From Taudactylus pleione (Eukaryota; Chordata; Amphibia; Anura; Myobatrachidae): 64,000 nucleotides of DNA. Below the pieces are notes generated by a model. It saw nothing but the letters and a program-made list of their open reading frames with translations. It was not told the DNA's origin and searched no databases. The number at the start of each line of letters is the position of its first letter. Positions within the stretch are counted from its first letter, which is position 1. The position numbers and the translations under genes were made by a program. Location of the stretch: the NCBI GenBank assembly GCA_031769625.1, contig JAUIMM010000113.1, forward strand, positions 14,852,501-14,916,500. Reading direction: 5' to 3'. Positions 35,061-44,899 of the stretch are shown here, piece by piece.

Positions 35061-35338
35061 CAGAGCCGTAACTAGACTTTTTGGTGCCCTGTGCCAGAAA
35101 GAGCAGTGGCGCCTCCCTCATTTTTCAAAGGGACAAAATGCACCCAAAATAGGGCCATGGCTTCATGGGGAAGGGCCAGTCAAGAGATAGGAGAGGCCAG
35201 GAGATGCTGGGGATGAAATAAGAGGAAGCTACAAGCAAGAATGATAATAAACAGAAAATTCACAGGCCCAAACAGCGCCCCCTGACCTGTGGTGCCCTGT
35301 GCGATGGCACCGGCCGCACTACCCTAGCTACGGCCCTG
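35061..35338. mobile_element. 278-bp non-autonomous hAT element
   Basis: The ends CAGAGCCGTAACTAG and CTAGCTACGGCCCTG are inverted repeats, and GAGACACA flanks both sides (35053-35060 and 35339-35346). No coding capacity is seen. Confidence 0.85.
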
Positions 35339-35925
35339 GAGACACATAGGGGTAGAAGGGGACAGAGGCACATATGGGGAGTGTAGTGTCAGGCAGAGAC
35401 ACATGGGGGTAGAAGGGGAAAAGGCACATATAGGAAGTGTGAAAGGGGCAATGGCACACATGGGATGTGGAATGTGAGGCATAAGCACTCATGGAGTGGG
35501 ATGGGAATGGGAAGAGGGGACGGGCAGAAGCACACATACTAAGCTACATCGTGTAGAGAAAAATACTGAGTACAGACGTGAGAGAGACGGTCAGACAGAC
35601 ATCAAGGTGGTAGGGAGGGAACATAAAGCTACAAACACAAGAAATGAGAAGGGAGTACTTACCATGGTGTGTCTGCAACATTCTTCTTCCTGGGCTGTGT
35701 GTTCCTGACAAGACACCTGACCTCCAGGGAGTCCAGGCTCCAGCGTCGATCACAGGTCTGCAGTGCTGGGGAATCCATCACCTAACTAACAGCACTAGTT
35801 GGTGCGCTGCTAGCGCTGCCTGAGTTAATTAATGAATGACTCAGCTTAGCTCTGTGATGAGTCATTCATATAACTTCGGCCAGCACTACTAGCAGCTTGC
35901 TCTGCTTTGTATTAGTGCAAAGAAT

Positions 35926-37316
35926 CAGTGGCGTAACTACTGCCCCCGCAGCCCCCGCGGTGGCTTGGAGGCGCTGGGTAGCTTGGGGGAGACGGGGGTA
36001 GTAGTTACGCCACTCGGTGGCGGAACTCCCATAACTACGGAGGGTGCAGGGGGCGAGGGAGCAACTACAGGGGGTTAACTACTGGGGCCAACTACAGGGG
36101 GCTCACTACTGGGGGCTCACTACTGGGGGCTCACTATTGGGATCAACTAGGTGCAACTACAGGGGGCTCACTACTGGGGGCAACTACAGGGGGCTCACTA
36201 CTGGGGGCAACTACAGGGGGCTCACTACTGGGGGCAACCACAGGGGGCAACTACAGGGGGCTCACTACTGGGTGCAACTACAGGGGGCTCACTACTGAGG
36301 GCAACTACTGGGCACAACTACAGGGGGCACTACTAAAATGGGCACAACTACAGGGGGCACTACTAGAAGGGGCACAACTACAAAGGGCACTGCAAATGGG
36401 CACAACTACAGGGGGCACTACTTTAATGGGCACAATTACAAGAGGCATTGCATAAGGGGCACTAGTATAGGGGGCATTGCATATGGGGCACAACTACATG
36501 GGGCACTACTTTAATGGGCACAACTACAGGGGGCCCTGCATAATGGGCACTACTACAGGGGACATTACATAAGGGGCACTATTACAGGGGGCATTACATA
36601 AGGGGCACTAGTATAGGGGCATTGCATTTTGGGGCACAACTACAGGGGGCACTGTATAAGGGGCACTAACTTGATACACACAGTTTACAGGTTATAAACT
36701 GTTCCCAATAATCTGGTTCTACACGGACATAAAAACTGTGCAACCTGTCTTGAGCTGAGGTGACAGACTGGCAGGAGCAGAGAGGAGGGTTGGTGAAGTA
36801 GATCTGTCAGGGTGGGATGTAATGGGCATTACTGTTTGGCATAATGTGTATTTGGCATTACTGTGTGCACAATGTGCTTTTAGGGGCCTTACTGTGTGGC
36901 ATAATGTGTAAGGGGCATTACTGTGTGACATAATGTGTTGTATGTGGCGTTACAGTGTGGCATAATGTGAAATAGGGGCATTACAGCATGGCATAAATTT
37001 GTTATAAGAGCTTTACTGTATGTCATTATGTGTTATACGTGGCATTATTGTGTGGCATGTGTAAGGGGCATTGCTGTGGCATAATGTGTTGTAAGGGGCA
37101 TTCCGGTGTGGCATAATGTGTTGTAAGGGGCATTCCGGTGTGGCACACTGTGTTATAAGTGGCATTACTTAGTGTGTCATAATGTGTAAGGCACGTTGCT
37201 GTATCATGTAACCACACACCTTAAACGTCGTCTTTGGGTGTGTTTGATCTTTGGGGGGGGGGGGGCGCCTGAAACTTTTTTGGCATGGGGGAGCAAAATT
37301 TATAGTTACGCCACTG
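35926..37316. mobile_element. 1.4-kb hAT element with internal minisatellite
   Basis: The left CAGTGGCGTAACTACTG and the right ATAGTTACGCCACTG are inverted repeats with CAAAGAAT on both sides (35918-35925 and 37317-37324). The first 89 bases are a hairpin of their own (CAGTGGCGTAACTACTGCCC with its complement ending at 36014). From 36050 to about 36660 a tandem repeat 'CAACTACAGGGGGCTCACTA' occurs, the reverse complement of that in the hAT at 22439. Further right is a degenerate GGCATTACTGTGTGGCATAA repeat. Open frames here are artefacts. Confidence 0.85.
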
Positions 37317-37410
37317 CAAAGAATTATACTGCTGCCGGGCCCCCTCAACAGTCGGACCCGGTACAGGAGTACTGGCTGTCCCCCCCCCTGATGTCAGCCC
37401 TGGGAGCAAC

Positions 37411-37817
37411 AGCCATGTCAAGATCCTAATATCGTTCAGTTTGTGTTCTAATTGTATGGCCGGTTAAGGCAGATTGCGCCACTGCTGAACGAACATATGG
37501 ACAGAGCTCAACAGCGTCAGAAATGCAATTATGACGTTACCACAGTCGACTGGTCTTTCAAACCGGGAGACAAGGTACTCGTGCTTGTGCCTACTACAGA
37601 AAACAAATTGTATGCTCAATGGCGAGGCCCTTATGAGATCATAGAGGCGGTGGGACCTGTAAACTTCAGGGTACGACAGGAAGGTAGAAGGAAGGAGGCA
37701 CAAATTCAGACATGTAAATCTATTAAAGCCTTGGAAAGAAAGTGCCAGTCAATCCTCTTTAGTGGCAAAGAAAACCCCAGACTGTCAGGTACCCATGGAG
37801 GCCACCCTCAGTCTTAG
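37411..37817 (+). pseudogene. Integrase C-terminal domain
   Basis: After the hAT insertion the integrase resumes; the segment includes GDKVLVLVP and QWRGPYEI, the latter matching the GPY/F module seen after the core in many Ty3/gypsy integrases, followed by a basic tail. The frame ends at 37817, 41 bases before the start of the reverse transcriptase frame, which lies in a different phase. In intact Gmr1-like elements these would be one polyprotein, so a frameshift is inferred. Confidence 0.8.
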
Positions 37818-37858
37818 CCAAAAAGAGGAAGTGATGAGCTAAGTAGCACAAAACCAAG

Positions 37859-39313
37859 ATGTATTCTCTGCTATTCCCGGGAAAGACCCAAATCATACAG
37901 CATGATATTGTTACTTCTCCTGGGGTGATAATAAATCAGAGACCCTACCATATACCCGAGGCAAAACGGGCAGCAGTAAACCGAGAGGTGGAGGAGATGC
38001 TGCACTTAGGGGTCATAGAGAAGTCAAACAATGAATGGAATAACCCCATTGTCTTAGTGCCTAAGCCTTCGGAGGCTTTAAGATTCTGTAATGACTTTCA
38101 CAAGGAAAATAAAGTTTCTCATTTTGATTCCTACCCTGTGCCCCGGGTTGACGAGCTGGTGGAGAATCTAGCAAATAGCCAGTATGTCACCACTCTCGAT
38201 TTGACAAAAGGGTATTGGCAGTCTCCTTTGACTGAAGCTGCTAAGGTAAACACAGCCTTCTCTACCCCAGAGGGTTTGTTCCAGTACAAAATGCTGCCTT
38301 TTGGTTTGAATGGAGCCCCAGCAACTTTCCAGAGGGCTATGAATAAGTTGCTTGAGCCCCATAGGGAGTATGCAGCTGCATATTTAGATGACATCATCAT
38401 CTTTAGCTCTGACTGGGAGTCACACCTTCCAAGGGTAGAGGCAGTGTTACAGTCTTTACGGGCGCATGGGTTTACCGATAACCCTGAGAAATGTGCTATT
38501 GGAATGGTGGAGGCAAAATACTTGGGATATATTGTAGGCAGAGGGCAGGTTAAAACTCAGCCCAGTAAGGTGGAAGCAGTCCTCACATGTAAATCACAAC
38601 TCAGAACATTCCTTGGTCTGGTGGGTTATTACTGCAGATTCATATGTGATTTTGCCACTAGGGCGGCTCCACTGACTGAGTGCCTTAAGAAACAATCTCC
38701 AGATCAGATAATGTGGTCTAGAACAGCAGAGGCTGCTTGGCAGGATTTAAGACGAGCCTTGTGTGTAGAACCTGTTTTGCAAGCTCCTGACTTTAAGAAG
38801 CAGTTTGTGTTGCAGACTGATGCCTCTGGGACAGGCTTAGGAGCCGTCCATTCCCAGGAGCTAGACGGGGAGGAGAAACCCATACTCTATCTTAGCCGGA
38901 AATCACTGCCCAGAGAACACAAGTACTCAACTGTGGAACAGGAGTGCTTGGCGATTAAGTGGGCAGTGGAGTCGCTGAAATACTATCTGTTGGGGCGAGA
39001 ATTTCGGCTAGTCACAGACCATGCACCCTTAAAATGGATGCACATGAACAAGGAAGTAAATGCTTGTGTGACCCGATGGTTTTTGGCTTTACAGCCATTT
39101 AAATTTGTTGTGCAGCATCACCCTGGGAAACAACACATAAACGCTGATGCTCTGTCCAGAAGGTTTGTGGGTCCCGAGCTTCCTCACAACCCTGTGGTGA
39201 AGCTTGAGGAGGAGGAAGAGGGGGAAGAAGGGGAACTCTGGAGGGTGGTGGAGGGGTGTTTTTCCGGGCGAATAGTAGTAGCCGAGGCAAGTAGCTCGCC
39301 TGGAAATTCTTAA
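37859..39313 (+). CDS. Reverse transcriptase and RNase H of the Gmr1-like element
   Basis: An open frame of 484 codons encodes reverse transcriptase followed by RNase H, which copy element RNA to DNA and remove the RNA strand. Visible signatures are the first catalytic Asp in TTLDLTKGYWQ (about residue 118), LPFGLNGAPATFQ, YLDDIIIFS at residues 175-183 and LGYIVG. RNase H follows with TDASGTGLGAV (Asp near 321), TVEQECLAIKW and TDHAPLKW, ending near ALSRR. A Glu-rich tail then runs to the stop. The ATG is simply the first in the frame, since in life the region is part of a polyprotein. It is the longest undamaged coding block in the window, but the element lacks intact gag and integrase. Confidence 0.9.
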   Translation: MYSLLFPGKTQIIQHDIVTSPGVIINQRPYHIPEAKRAAVNREVEEMLHLGVIEKSNNEWNNPIVLVPKPSEALRFCNDFHKENKVSHFDSYPVPRVDELVENLANSQYVTTLDLTKGYWQSPLTEAAKVNTAFSTPEGLFQYKMLPFGLNGAPATFQRAMNKLLEPHREYAAAYLDDIIIFSSDWESHLPRVEAVLQSLRAHGFTDNPEKCAIGMVEAKYLGYIVGRGQVKTQPSKVEAVLTCKSQLRTFLGLVGYYCRFICDFATRAAPLTECLKKQSPDQIMWSRTAEAAWQDLRRALCVEPVLQAPDFKKQFVLQTDASGTGLGAVHSQELDGEEKPILYLSRKSLPREHKYSTVEQECLAIKWAVESLKYYLLGREFRLVTDHAPLKWMHMNKEVNACVTRWFLALQPFKFVVQHHPGKQHINADALSRRFVGPELPHNPVVKLEEEEEGEEGELWRVVEGCFSGRIVVAEASSSPGNS

Positions 39314-39335
39314 CTTCACCAAGGTGGTTGAAGCT

Positions 39336-39348
39336 AAGGGGAGAGGAG
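39336..39348 (+). promoter_or_regulatory. Polypurine tract
   Basis: AAGGGGAGAGGAG lies directly before the 3' LTR, the expected place for the plus-strand DNA synthesis primer of an LTR retrotransposon. Confidence 0.7.
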
Positions 39349-39736
39349 TTTTCCAGGGACAGCAGGATTTCACTGGTTTAAATGTGGAACAGCAATTGAA
39401 CATCGATCCAGTCCAGGTTTTTCTTAAAGGTCAGAGATGAACTGCAGCTAGGCTGATTAGTAGCACCTGTTAGCTAGCTTTAAAAATATTGTTTGTGCAC
39501 AGGGATGATGATCCTGACAGTGAAGTAGTCGCCCAGGTTATAGGCCCGGGGGTGACTAGTGTTAGGGATCCTGGACCTATGAGTCCACTAAAGAACTGTA
39601 TTGCTGTTTGGAAGATTCTGTGTACCAGCCTGTAACATATTATTGCCTGTGAACATTGCACTGTCCTGTATTCCTGCCTGTGGTGAGAAAATAAACATCT
39701 GTTGGATTTTACCCGGTCTATGTGATTCCTGTCACA
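39349..39736 (+). repeat. 3' LTR
   Basis: A 388-base copy matches the split 5' LTR, with its first bases altered (TTTTCCAGGGAC against TGTGGCAGGGAC). It contains AATAAA at 39690 as polyadenylation signal and ends CCTGTCACA. No matching 5-bp target duplication is evident. Confidence 0.85.
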
Positions 39737-39834
39737 TTATATATTACATTTATTCTTTTTTTCTATACTCAAACAACCTACAGACCCAAGACCAGTAGGA
39801 CCAGTATGGAACCTCTGCATCTAACTTCATTTAT

Positions 39835-40260
39835 GAAGTTCCTATTTCTTATAGATTGCAACCTTGCGACAAGGACCCTCTTACCTCTTTGCCTGTTTGT
39901 AAATGCCAAGTCTTGATTTATAACTGTGTGTGTTCCCTATTGCAAAGTCATTTATTCATTCTCTTCATTAACCTCCCCTCCTAATGCCCAGCCACAGCAC
40001 TCCTCAATTTTGTTACCCTCACCCTGTTTGTCCACCCATAACCCTTCTAGATTGTAAGCGCTCACGAGCAGGACCCCTTCCCCTCTGTCATATCTACATA
40101 ATTAGGTAATCTATGCACGCTAATCATGTATATATGTAAAGTTATGTTTTTGTCTGTATCACTGTGTACTCGTGCACTTCGTTGTATGTTTTACCATTAT
40201 ATACAGCATTATGTACCCTGTGTGATGTCATATAAATAAAATCTAAAAATAATAATAATA
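39835..40260. repeat. Dispersed repeat ending in an ATAATAATA tail
   Basis: It contains GATTGTAAGCGCTCACGAGC and AGGACCCCTTCC near 40050, then TATAAATAAAATC and an AATAATAATA tail at 40250. A partial duplicate of the first motif lies at about 39850, a variant at about 44530-44570, and the complement at 59590-59930. It looks like a SINE or LINE-tail family; class uncertain. Confidence 0.45.
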
Positions 40261-40483
40261 ATCACTGCAGGTTATGGTTTGTGCTTTCCCTCTACAAATA
40301 ATTGAAAATACATATTTAATTTATTCCTTATGAATATTAGTCAGGTAGTGTCTATGTGCTGTCACTGGTTCCTAGCATATATATATATGTTGCAATACTG
40401 TTTCTGCCCATAAAATGGACTGTGTGCAAGGGACAGGTGCACTTTCAAATAAACAAACCTAAGTTTTATATAGTATAGAGCAG

Positions 40484-40793
40484 TGGTTCCAACAATTTTT
40501 TGAATCACGGCACCCTAGAGTATCATCATTGTCTTCATGCCACCCCTAAGCCAAAAGTTTGTTATTGAGAAATTCAGAAAAAAATGTAGCAAAATAGTAA
40601 AGTGAAATGTGCTCCCCTGTCATCCTTAGGGTCAGTTATGTGGTGGTTGATAGGTTTGCATTTCTGTTTGTCCACATATTCACATTACATTGACCATAAA
40701 TAATTTGATTTGGTGCTGGACCACTAACCTCAAGCACCCCTGCAAGTGTCCTGAGGCACCCCAGGGAGCCAAGGCGCACAGTTTGGAAACCAC
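40484..40793. mobile_element. hAT-type MITE (CAGTGGTTCC ends)
   Basis: CAGTGGTTCCAACAAT at the left and AGTTTGGAAACCACTG at the right are inverted repeats. The interior near 40735-40790 is complementary to 13309-13430. Flanking 8-mers (GTATAGAG / ATACAGGG) do not match cleanly. Confidence 0.6.
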
Positions 40794-41821
40794 TGATACA
40801 GGGTATTCTAATTAACACTTTAATTAATATATATTTCAGAGCACAACGATTAAAACAATTATTTGACTTTATAACATTCATCCTGGAGCCAAAATAATTT
40901 CAGTTTGCCACAAACCATTACTGGCTGCTGATTGTTGAGAACCGATGTATTCAGCAAAATCTATTATTGAAACTCTTTGGTTTTCCTTCTTTTAATTGGC
41001 ATAGTGTTTTTCTTATTTCAGCAGTTAAAGTTGGTATTATAGTGTAAAGTGTTTTCTCTGATACAGCTGTAAGAATATCTGTACTGCAGTACGCTTGTCT
41101 AATTATTTCAGTGCCATGGGGGAAAGCTATGGGAAATGCTGCTATCCATGGTACTTACACTAAATTGTTCTATGATATCTGGGTCATCACATTCAGTCTG
41201 TTTACCTCTCTAGGAAATGCCAAAATAAGCCAACATTATGGCAGCAATGACTATATTGTGTGTTTTTAGAACTAAAACATATATCCTGCACGTACCTGTA
41301 AACCTTTATTATGTTTACAAATAATTTCTTTATTAAAAGCAAGGGAAAGGTCTACATATATCCCAACATTTCAGATGGGATAAATATAGTATTCACAATG
41401 GAGCTCAAATATGTAAAAATAACCTTCCTATTATTAAGGACATACAAATATTATCCTCAACTATAAGAACTTCATGTATTACAAATAATGCTAGACTTCA
41501 GCTATCCAAACAATGCACAGATGATCAAATGGCATGCATAATTTTGCATAGATCAATAAATTGCATCTATTAGATATATACTTATATGCAGCATCCTACA
41601 AATGGCTATATAGGCAGTATTGTAATCACTCAGACATGGAAGTGATTCAAAATTCGAAAGTTCAGAGGTCATGTGAAGCCATCAATATCAAAATCTTTAT
41701 CGGAGTACCAATGATATATGTTCCCCTTTTGGTGATTGCACTCACTTGTAATGTATAGGTGTTTTCATAAAACAATTCCTTTATTGTGGTGCCTCAAATT
41801 TTTCTAATCTCTCCTCCTCCT
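40794..41821. other. Unassigned AT-rich stretch
   Basis: No gene or element is recognised. Confidence 0.3.
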
Positions 41822-41995
41822 TACAGATGAGAATCCAAGACTGTTGACACAAGCATTGGTTCTCACAAAGTTTGCTGCTTCAGTGTTTTTAGACCTTTTT
41901 GTCAGATGTTACTATGGTATACTGAAGTAAAATTAAAAGGATTTCATAAGTATCAAAGGCTTTTATTGACAATTACATTAAGTTAATGCAAAGAG

Positions 41996-42978
41996 TCAAA
42001 ATTTACGGTTTTGACCCTTCTTTTTCAAGACCTCTGCAGTTCGCCCTGGCATACTGTCAATCAACTTCTGGGCCACATACTGACTGATGGCTGCCCATTC
42101 TTGCCTAATCAATGCTTGGAGTTTGTCAGAATTTGTGGATTTTTGTTTGTCCACCCGCATCTTGACGATTGACCAGAACTTCTCAATGGGATTAAGGTCT
42201 GGGGAGTTTCCCGGCCATGGACTCAAAATGTAGATGTTTTGTTCTCCGATCCACTTAGTTATCACTTTTGCCTTATGGCAAGGTGCTCCATCATGCTGGA
42301 AAAGGCATTGTTCATCAACAAACTGTTCTTGAATGGTTGGGAGAAGTTGCTCTTGGAGGATGTTTTGGTACCATGTTTTGGTTATTCATGGCTGTGTTCT
42401 TAGGCAAAATTGTGAGTGAGCCAACTCTCTTAGCTGAGTAGCAACCCCACACATGAATGGTCTCAGGATGCTTTACTGTTGGCATGACACAGGACTGATG
42501 GTAGCCCTCACCTTTCCTTCTCCGGACAAGCGTTTTTCCAGATGCCCCAAACAGTCTTAAAGGGGATTCATCAAAGAAAATAACTTTACCCCAGTCCTCA
42601 GCAGTCCAATCCCTGCACCTTTTGCAGAATATCAGTCTGTCCCTGATGTTTTTCCTGGATTGTAGTGGCTTCTTTGCTGCCCTTCTTGACACCAGTCCAT
42701 CCTACAAAAGTCTTCGCCTCACTGTGCCTGAAGATGCACTCACACCTGCCTGCTGCCATTCCTGAGCAAGCTCTGCACTGGTGGTGCCCCGATCCCACAG
42801 CTAAATCAACTTTAGGAGACGGTCCTTGCATTTGGCTGGACTTTCTTGGGCGCCCTGAAGCCTTCTTCACAACTATTGAACCTCTCTCCTTGAAGTTCTT
42901 GATGATCCGATAAATGGCTGATTTAGGTGCAATCTTACTAGCAGAAATATCCTTGCCTGTGAAGCCCTTTTTGTGCAC
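41996..42978 (-). pseudogene. Tc1-type DD34E transposase pseudogene
   Basis: Spread over several frames on the minus strand are the landmarks of a Tc1 transposase, which cuts and pastes the element at TA sites. The N-terminal DNA-binding part includes GFTGKDIS and SGRPRKSS. The first catalytic Asp is in VIFFDES, the second in QHDGAPCHKAK (about 42270-42310), and the final Glu in NSPDLNPIEKFW about 34 residues later. Frame changes near 42315-42340 and 42600-42690 break it. The final segment, ending KKKGQNRKF, is still one open frame of 89 codons. Confidence 0.85.
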
Positions 42979-43033
42979 AGCAATGATGACTGCACGTGTT
43001 TCCTTGCAGTTTTAATGTTGTCTTTGAGATTAA

Positions 43034-43573
43034 GGCCCTGATTCAGAGCCGGACGCTCTGACAAAGCGCTCGCTCTGAATCAGGGCCGTCCCTCCTACTT
43101 TTTGGAGCGGCCTCCTGGCCGCTCGCATAGCTGTGGGTGACCACCCACAGCTATAGCGAGCGGCCAAAATGATGGTCACGTTGGTCAAGACCATCGCGAC
43201 CATCGGGCTTGCGATGAGACCCTTGCGGTAGGGTCTCACTGCTGCAAGCCCTGGAGTGCTTTTGGCTCTATCAGAGCCAATAGCACTCCCACTGACATCA
43301 CTAGTGATGTCAGTGGGGCCGGCCCCAGACGGTAGGCATCCCCATGGGAACGCCTCCGTCTGGGCAGGCACGCCCACCAAAGGGGGCGTGCTGTCAATCA
43401 CCATCGAGAGCACGCCCCCTTTGGTGCGAGACCCATAACGACGGCTTGGCAGTCGTTATTCGGGTCTTGCGCATGCACAGGACGGAGCCGCCTCCGTCGT
43501 GCGCATGCACACTTGGGCAACATCGACCTGCTTGCGAGCGCTCAGCGCTCGCGAGCGGGTCTGAATCAGGCCC
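43034..43573 (+). mobile_element. Poly-hairpin element, copy 5 (reference copy)
   Basis: It is flanked by TAA (43031-43033 and 43574-43576) inside the Tc1 element, so the boundaries are firm. Hairpins in order: I 43034-43087, II 43116-43166, III 43171-43204, IV 43205-43251, V 43253-43289, VI 43288-43317, VII 43323-43364, VIII 43375-43426, IX about 43428-43468, X 43469-43509, XI 43531-43555. Stem VI (CCCACTGACATCACT with its complement) is centred at 43302.5 against an element midpoint of 43303.5. Little sequence is left unpaired. There is no coding capacity. Confidence 0.9.
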
Positions 43574-43741
43574 TAAATTCATTGTCATGGCAAAGAGGGA
43601 CTTTGCAAGTAATTGCAATTCATCTGATCACTCTTCAAGACATTCTGGAGTATATGCATATTTCCATCATAAAAACTGAAGCAGCAAACTTTGTGAAAAC
43701 CACTACTTGTGTCATTCTCAAAACTTTTGGCCATGGCTGTA

Positions 43742-44774
43742 CATGCCCCTCTCTTAATAATAGTTACTTCCAACCAAGAAAAGGACATAGATTCTGTCAT
43801 TTTACCTTTTATTTGACAAATTCTAAAATATATAAACTCAGTTATAAAATGTTGAAAAATACACAACTAAAATATCCCCTTCAGAAGTTCTGCAAATAAT
43901 CCTGCCAGACACTGCCAGAAATGTGTGCATCAAATACAATTATTGCCTCCAGTTAAGGTACCTACGTGTTTCAATTAAGACTCATTCTCAAGGAGGTAGG
44001 GACCACACAAGTAAAATCACATTTCTTATTGCCAAAAGGTAGATGACTTCTTCATTTGATTCATAAAAATAACAATATTGCATCAAAAAGGTATAAAAGG
44101 TATCTTATGTTTCAAAAGTAAAAACATATAAGGTAGATACACATTAATTATAATTCAAAGACTAATGGGCTAACTTGGATGCTGCTGTGATCGCGTTAGT
44201 ATCTTTTGCATCTGTGACTTCAAGCTAATGCAATCATTGGAAGCACCAGTCCCATGCTAGGTGAAGAATCTCCACAAGAGTATGGCTAATGTACGCGACA
44301 AAGCATCGGAGTCCGAAACCACTTTCTCTCACGGCCATCTCCAAGACTAATCCTGCTCCGTCCCCTCCACTGGAACTAATTTCAGTGAGTCACCAGTTTC
44401 AAACATGCACCCAAAATACACCTTTTCAATGAACCCTACCTGCCCCCCTCTTAATCTCTACTTACGTCTCTGCCCTTGACCTGTTGTTCTACCCAGTTCA
44501 CCCTCCCATTGTTCACCCTTCCTCTTAGTATGTAAACTCTTGCTGGCAGGGCCCTCTTTCCTTTTGTTTGCTCATTAGCACTATCTATGCATACCACTTG
44601 TGTTTCTTGTCTTACAGTATGTCTCAAGTCTGTTCAGCTACTCTTATGCTGTGTGCTTGCCCTTAACTTGTGTACAGGCTTGTTGAATCCCGAACTACCT
44701 TTCCTCCTTGTGACTCACTACTGCTTGTCCTACCCATGCTCAGAGTCCTGTGTCCTTGTGTAACACTAGGCATA
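43742..44774. other. Unassigned stretch with repeat-tail debris
   Basis: About 43960-44000 has CCTACGTGTTTCAATTAAGA, Penelope-tail-like. About 44525-44570 matches the dispersed repeat at 39835-40260. No gene is seen. Confidence 0.3.
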
Positions 44775-44899
44775 TACACTGATCAGCTATAATATTAAAA
44801 CCACCAGCCTAATATTGTCTTAGTCCCCATTGTGCCACCAAAACAGCTCTGATTCATTGAGGCATGGACGCTACAACAGCTCTGTTGGTGTCCTGTGGT

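Larger units (their letters stand above)
34369..37402. mobile_element. 3.0-kb hAT insertion holding three more elements
   Basis: The ends CAGGGCCGCCAGTTGG and CTGATGTCAGCCCTG pair as hAT termini. GGAGCAAC flanks both sides (34361-34368 and 37403-37410). Its removal rejoins integrase. It contains a small palindromic MITE (34733-34863), a 278-bp hAT (35061-35338) and a 1.4-kb hAT (35926-37316). The native sequence between (34870-35530) is a degenerate GGCACATATGGGG/AGGCAGAGACACA repeat. Confidence 0.85.
26110..39736 (+). mobile_element. Gmr1-like Ty3/gypsy LTR retrotransposon with four interruptions
   Basis: Two related LTRs bound the element: 26110-26345 plus 27384-27447 at the left, and 39349-39736 at the right. 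Internal domains in order are a gag zinc-knuckle remnant and protease (27600-27870), integrase zinc finger (28830-29070), integrase core (33834-34368), integrase C-terminal GPY/F-like domain (37411-37817), then reverse transcriptase and RNase H (37859-39313). Integrase before reverse transcriptase is unlike ordinary Ty3/gypsy elements but is known for the Gmr1-like group of animal elements. Insertions at 26346-27375, 27880-28403, 29071-33833 and 34369-37402 account for about 9.4 kb. Frameshifts and the missing PBS/gag region show an inactive copy. Confidence 0.85.
41824..43739 (-). mobile_element. Tc1-type DNA transposon, inactive, with a poly-hairpin insertion
   Basis: The ends are CAGATGAGAATCCAAG at the left and the complement of CAGCCATGGCCAAAAG at the right, each next to TA (41822-41823 and 43740-43741). 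Matching subterminal blocks GACACAAG and CACAAAGTTTGCTGCTTCAG appear near both ends. A transposase pseudogene occupies the minus strand from about 42980 to 42000. The 540-bp element at 43034-43573 splits the region upstream of it. Confidence 0.85.

Noticed and set aside
43034..43573. Reading the hairpins as bacterial-type terminators, attC-like sites or tRNA genes
   Set aside because: The context is vertebrate transposon DNA. No U-tracts, tRNA boxes or integrase partners accompany the stems.
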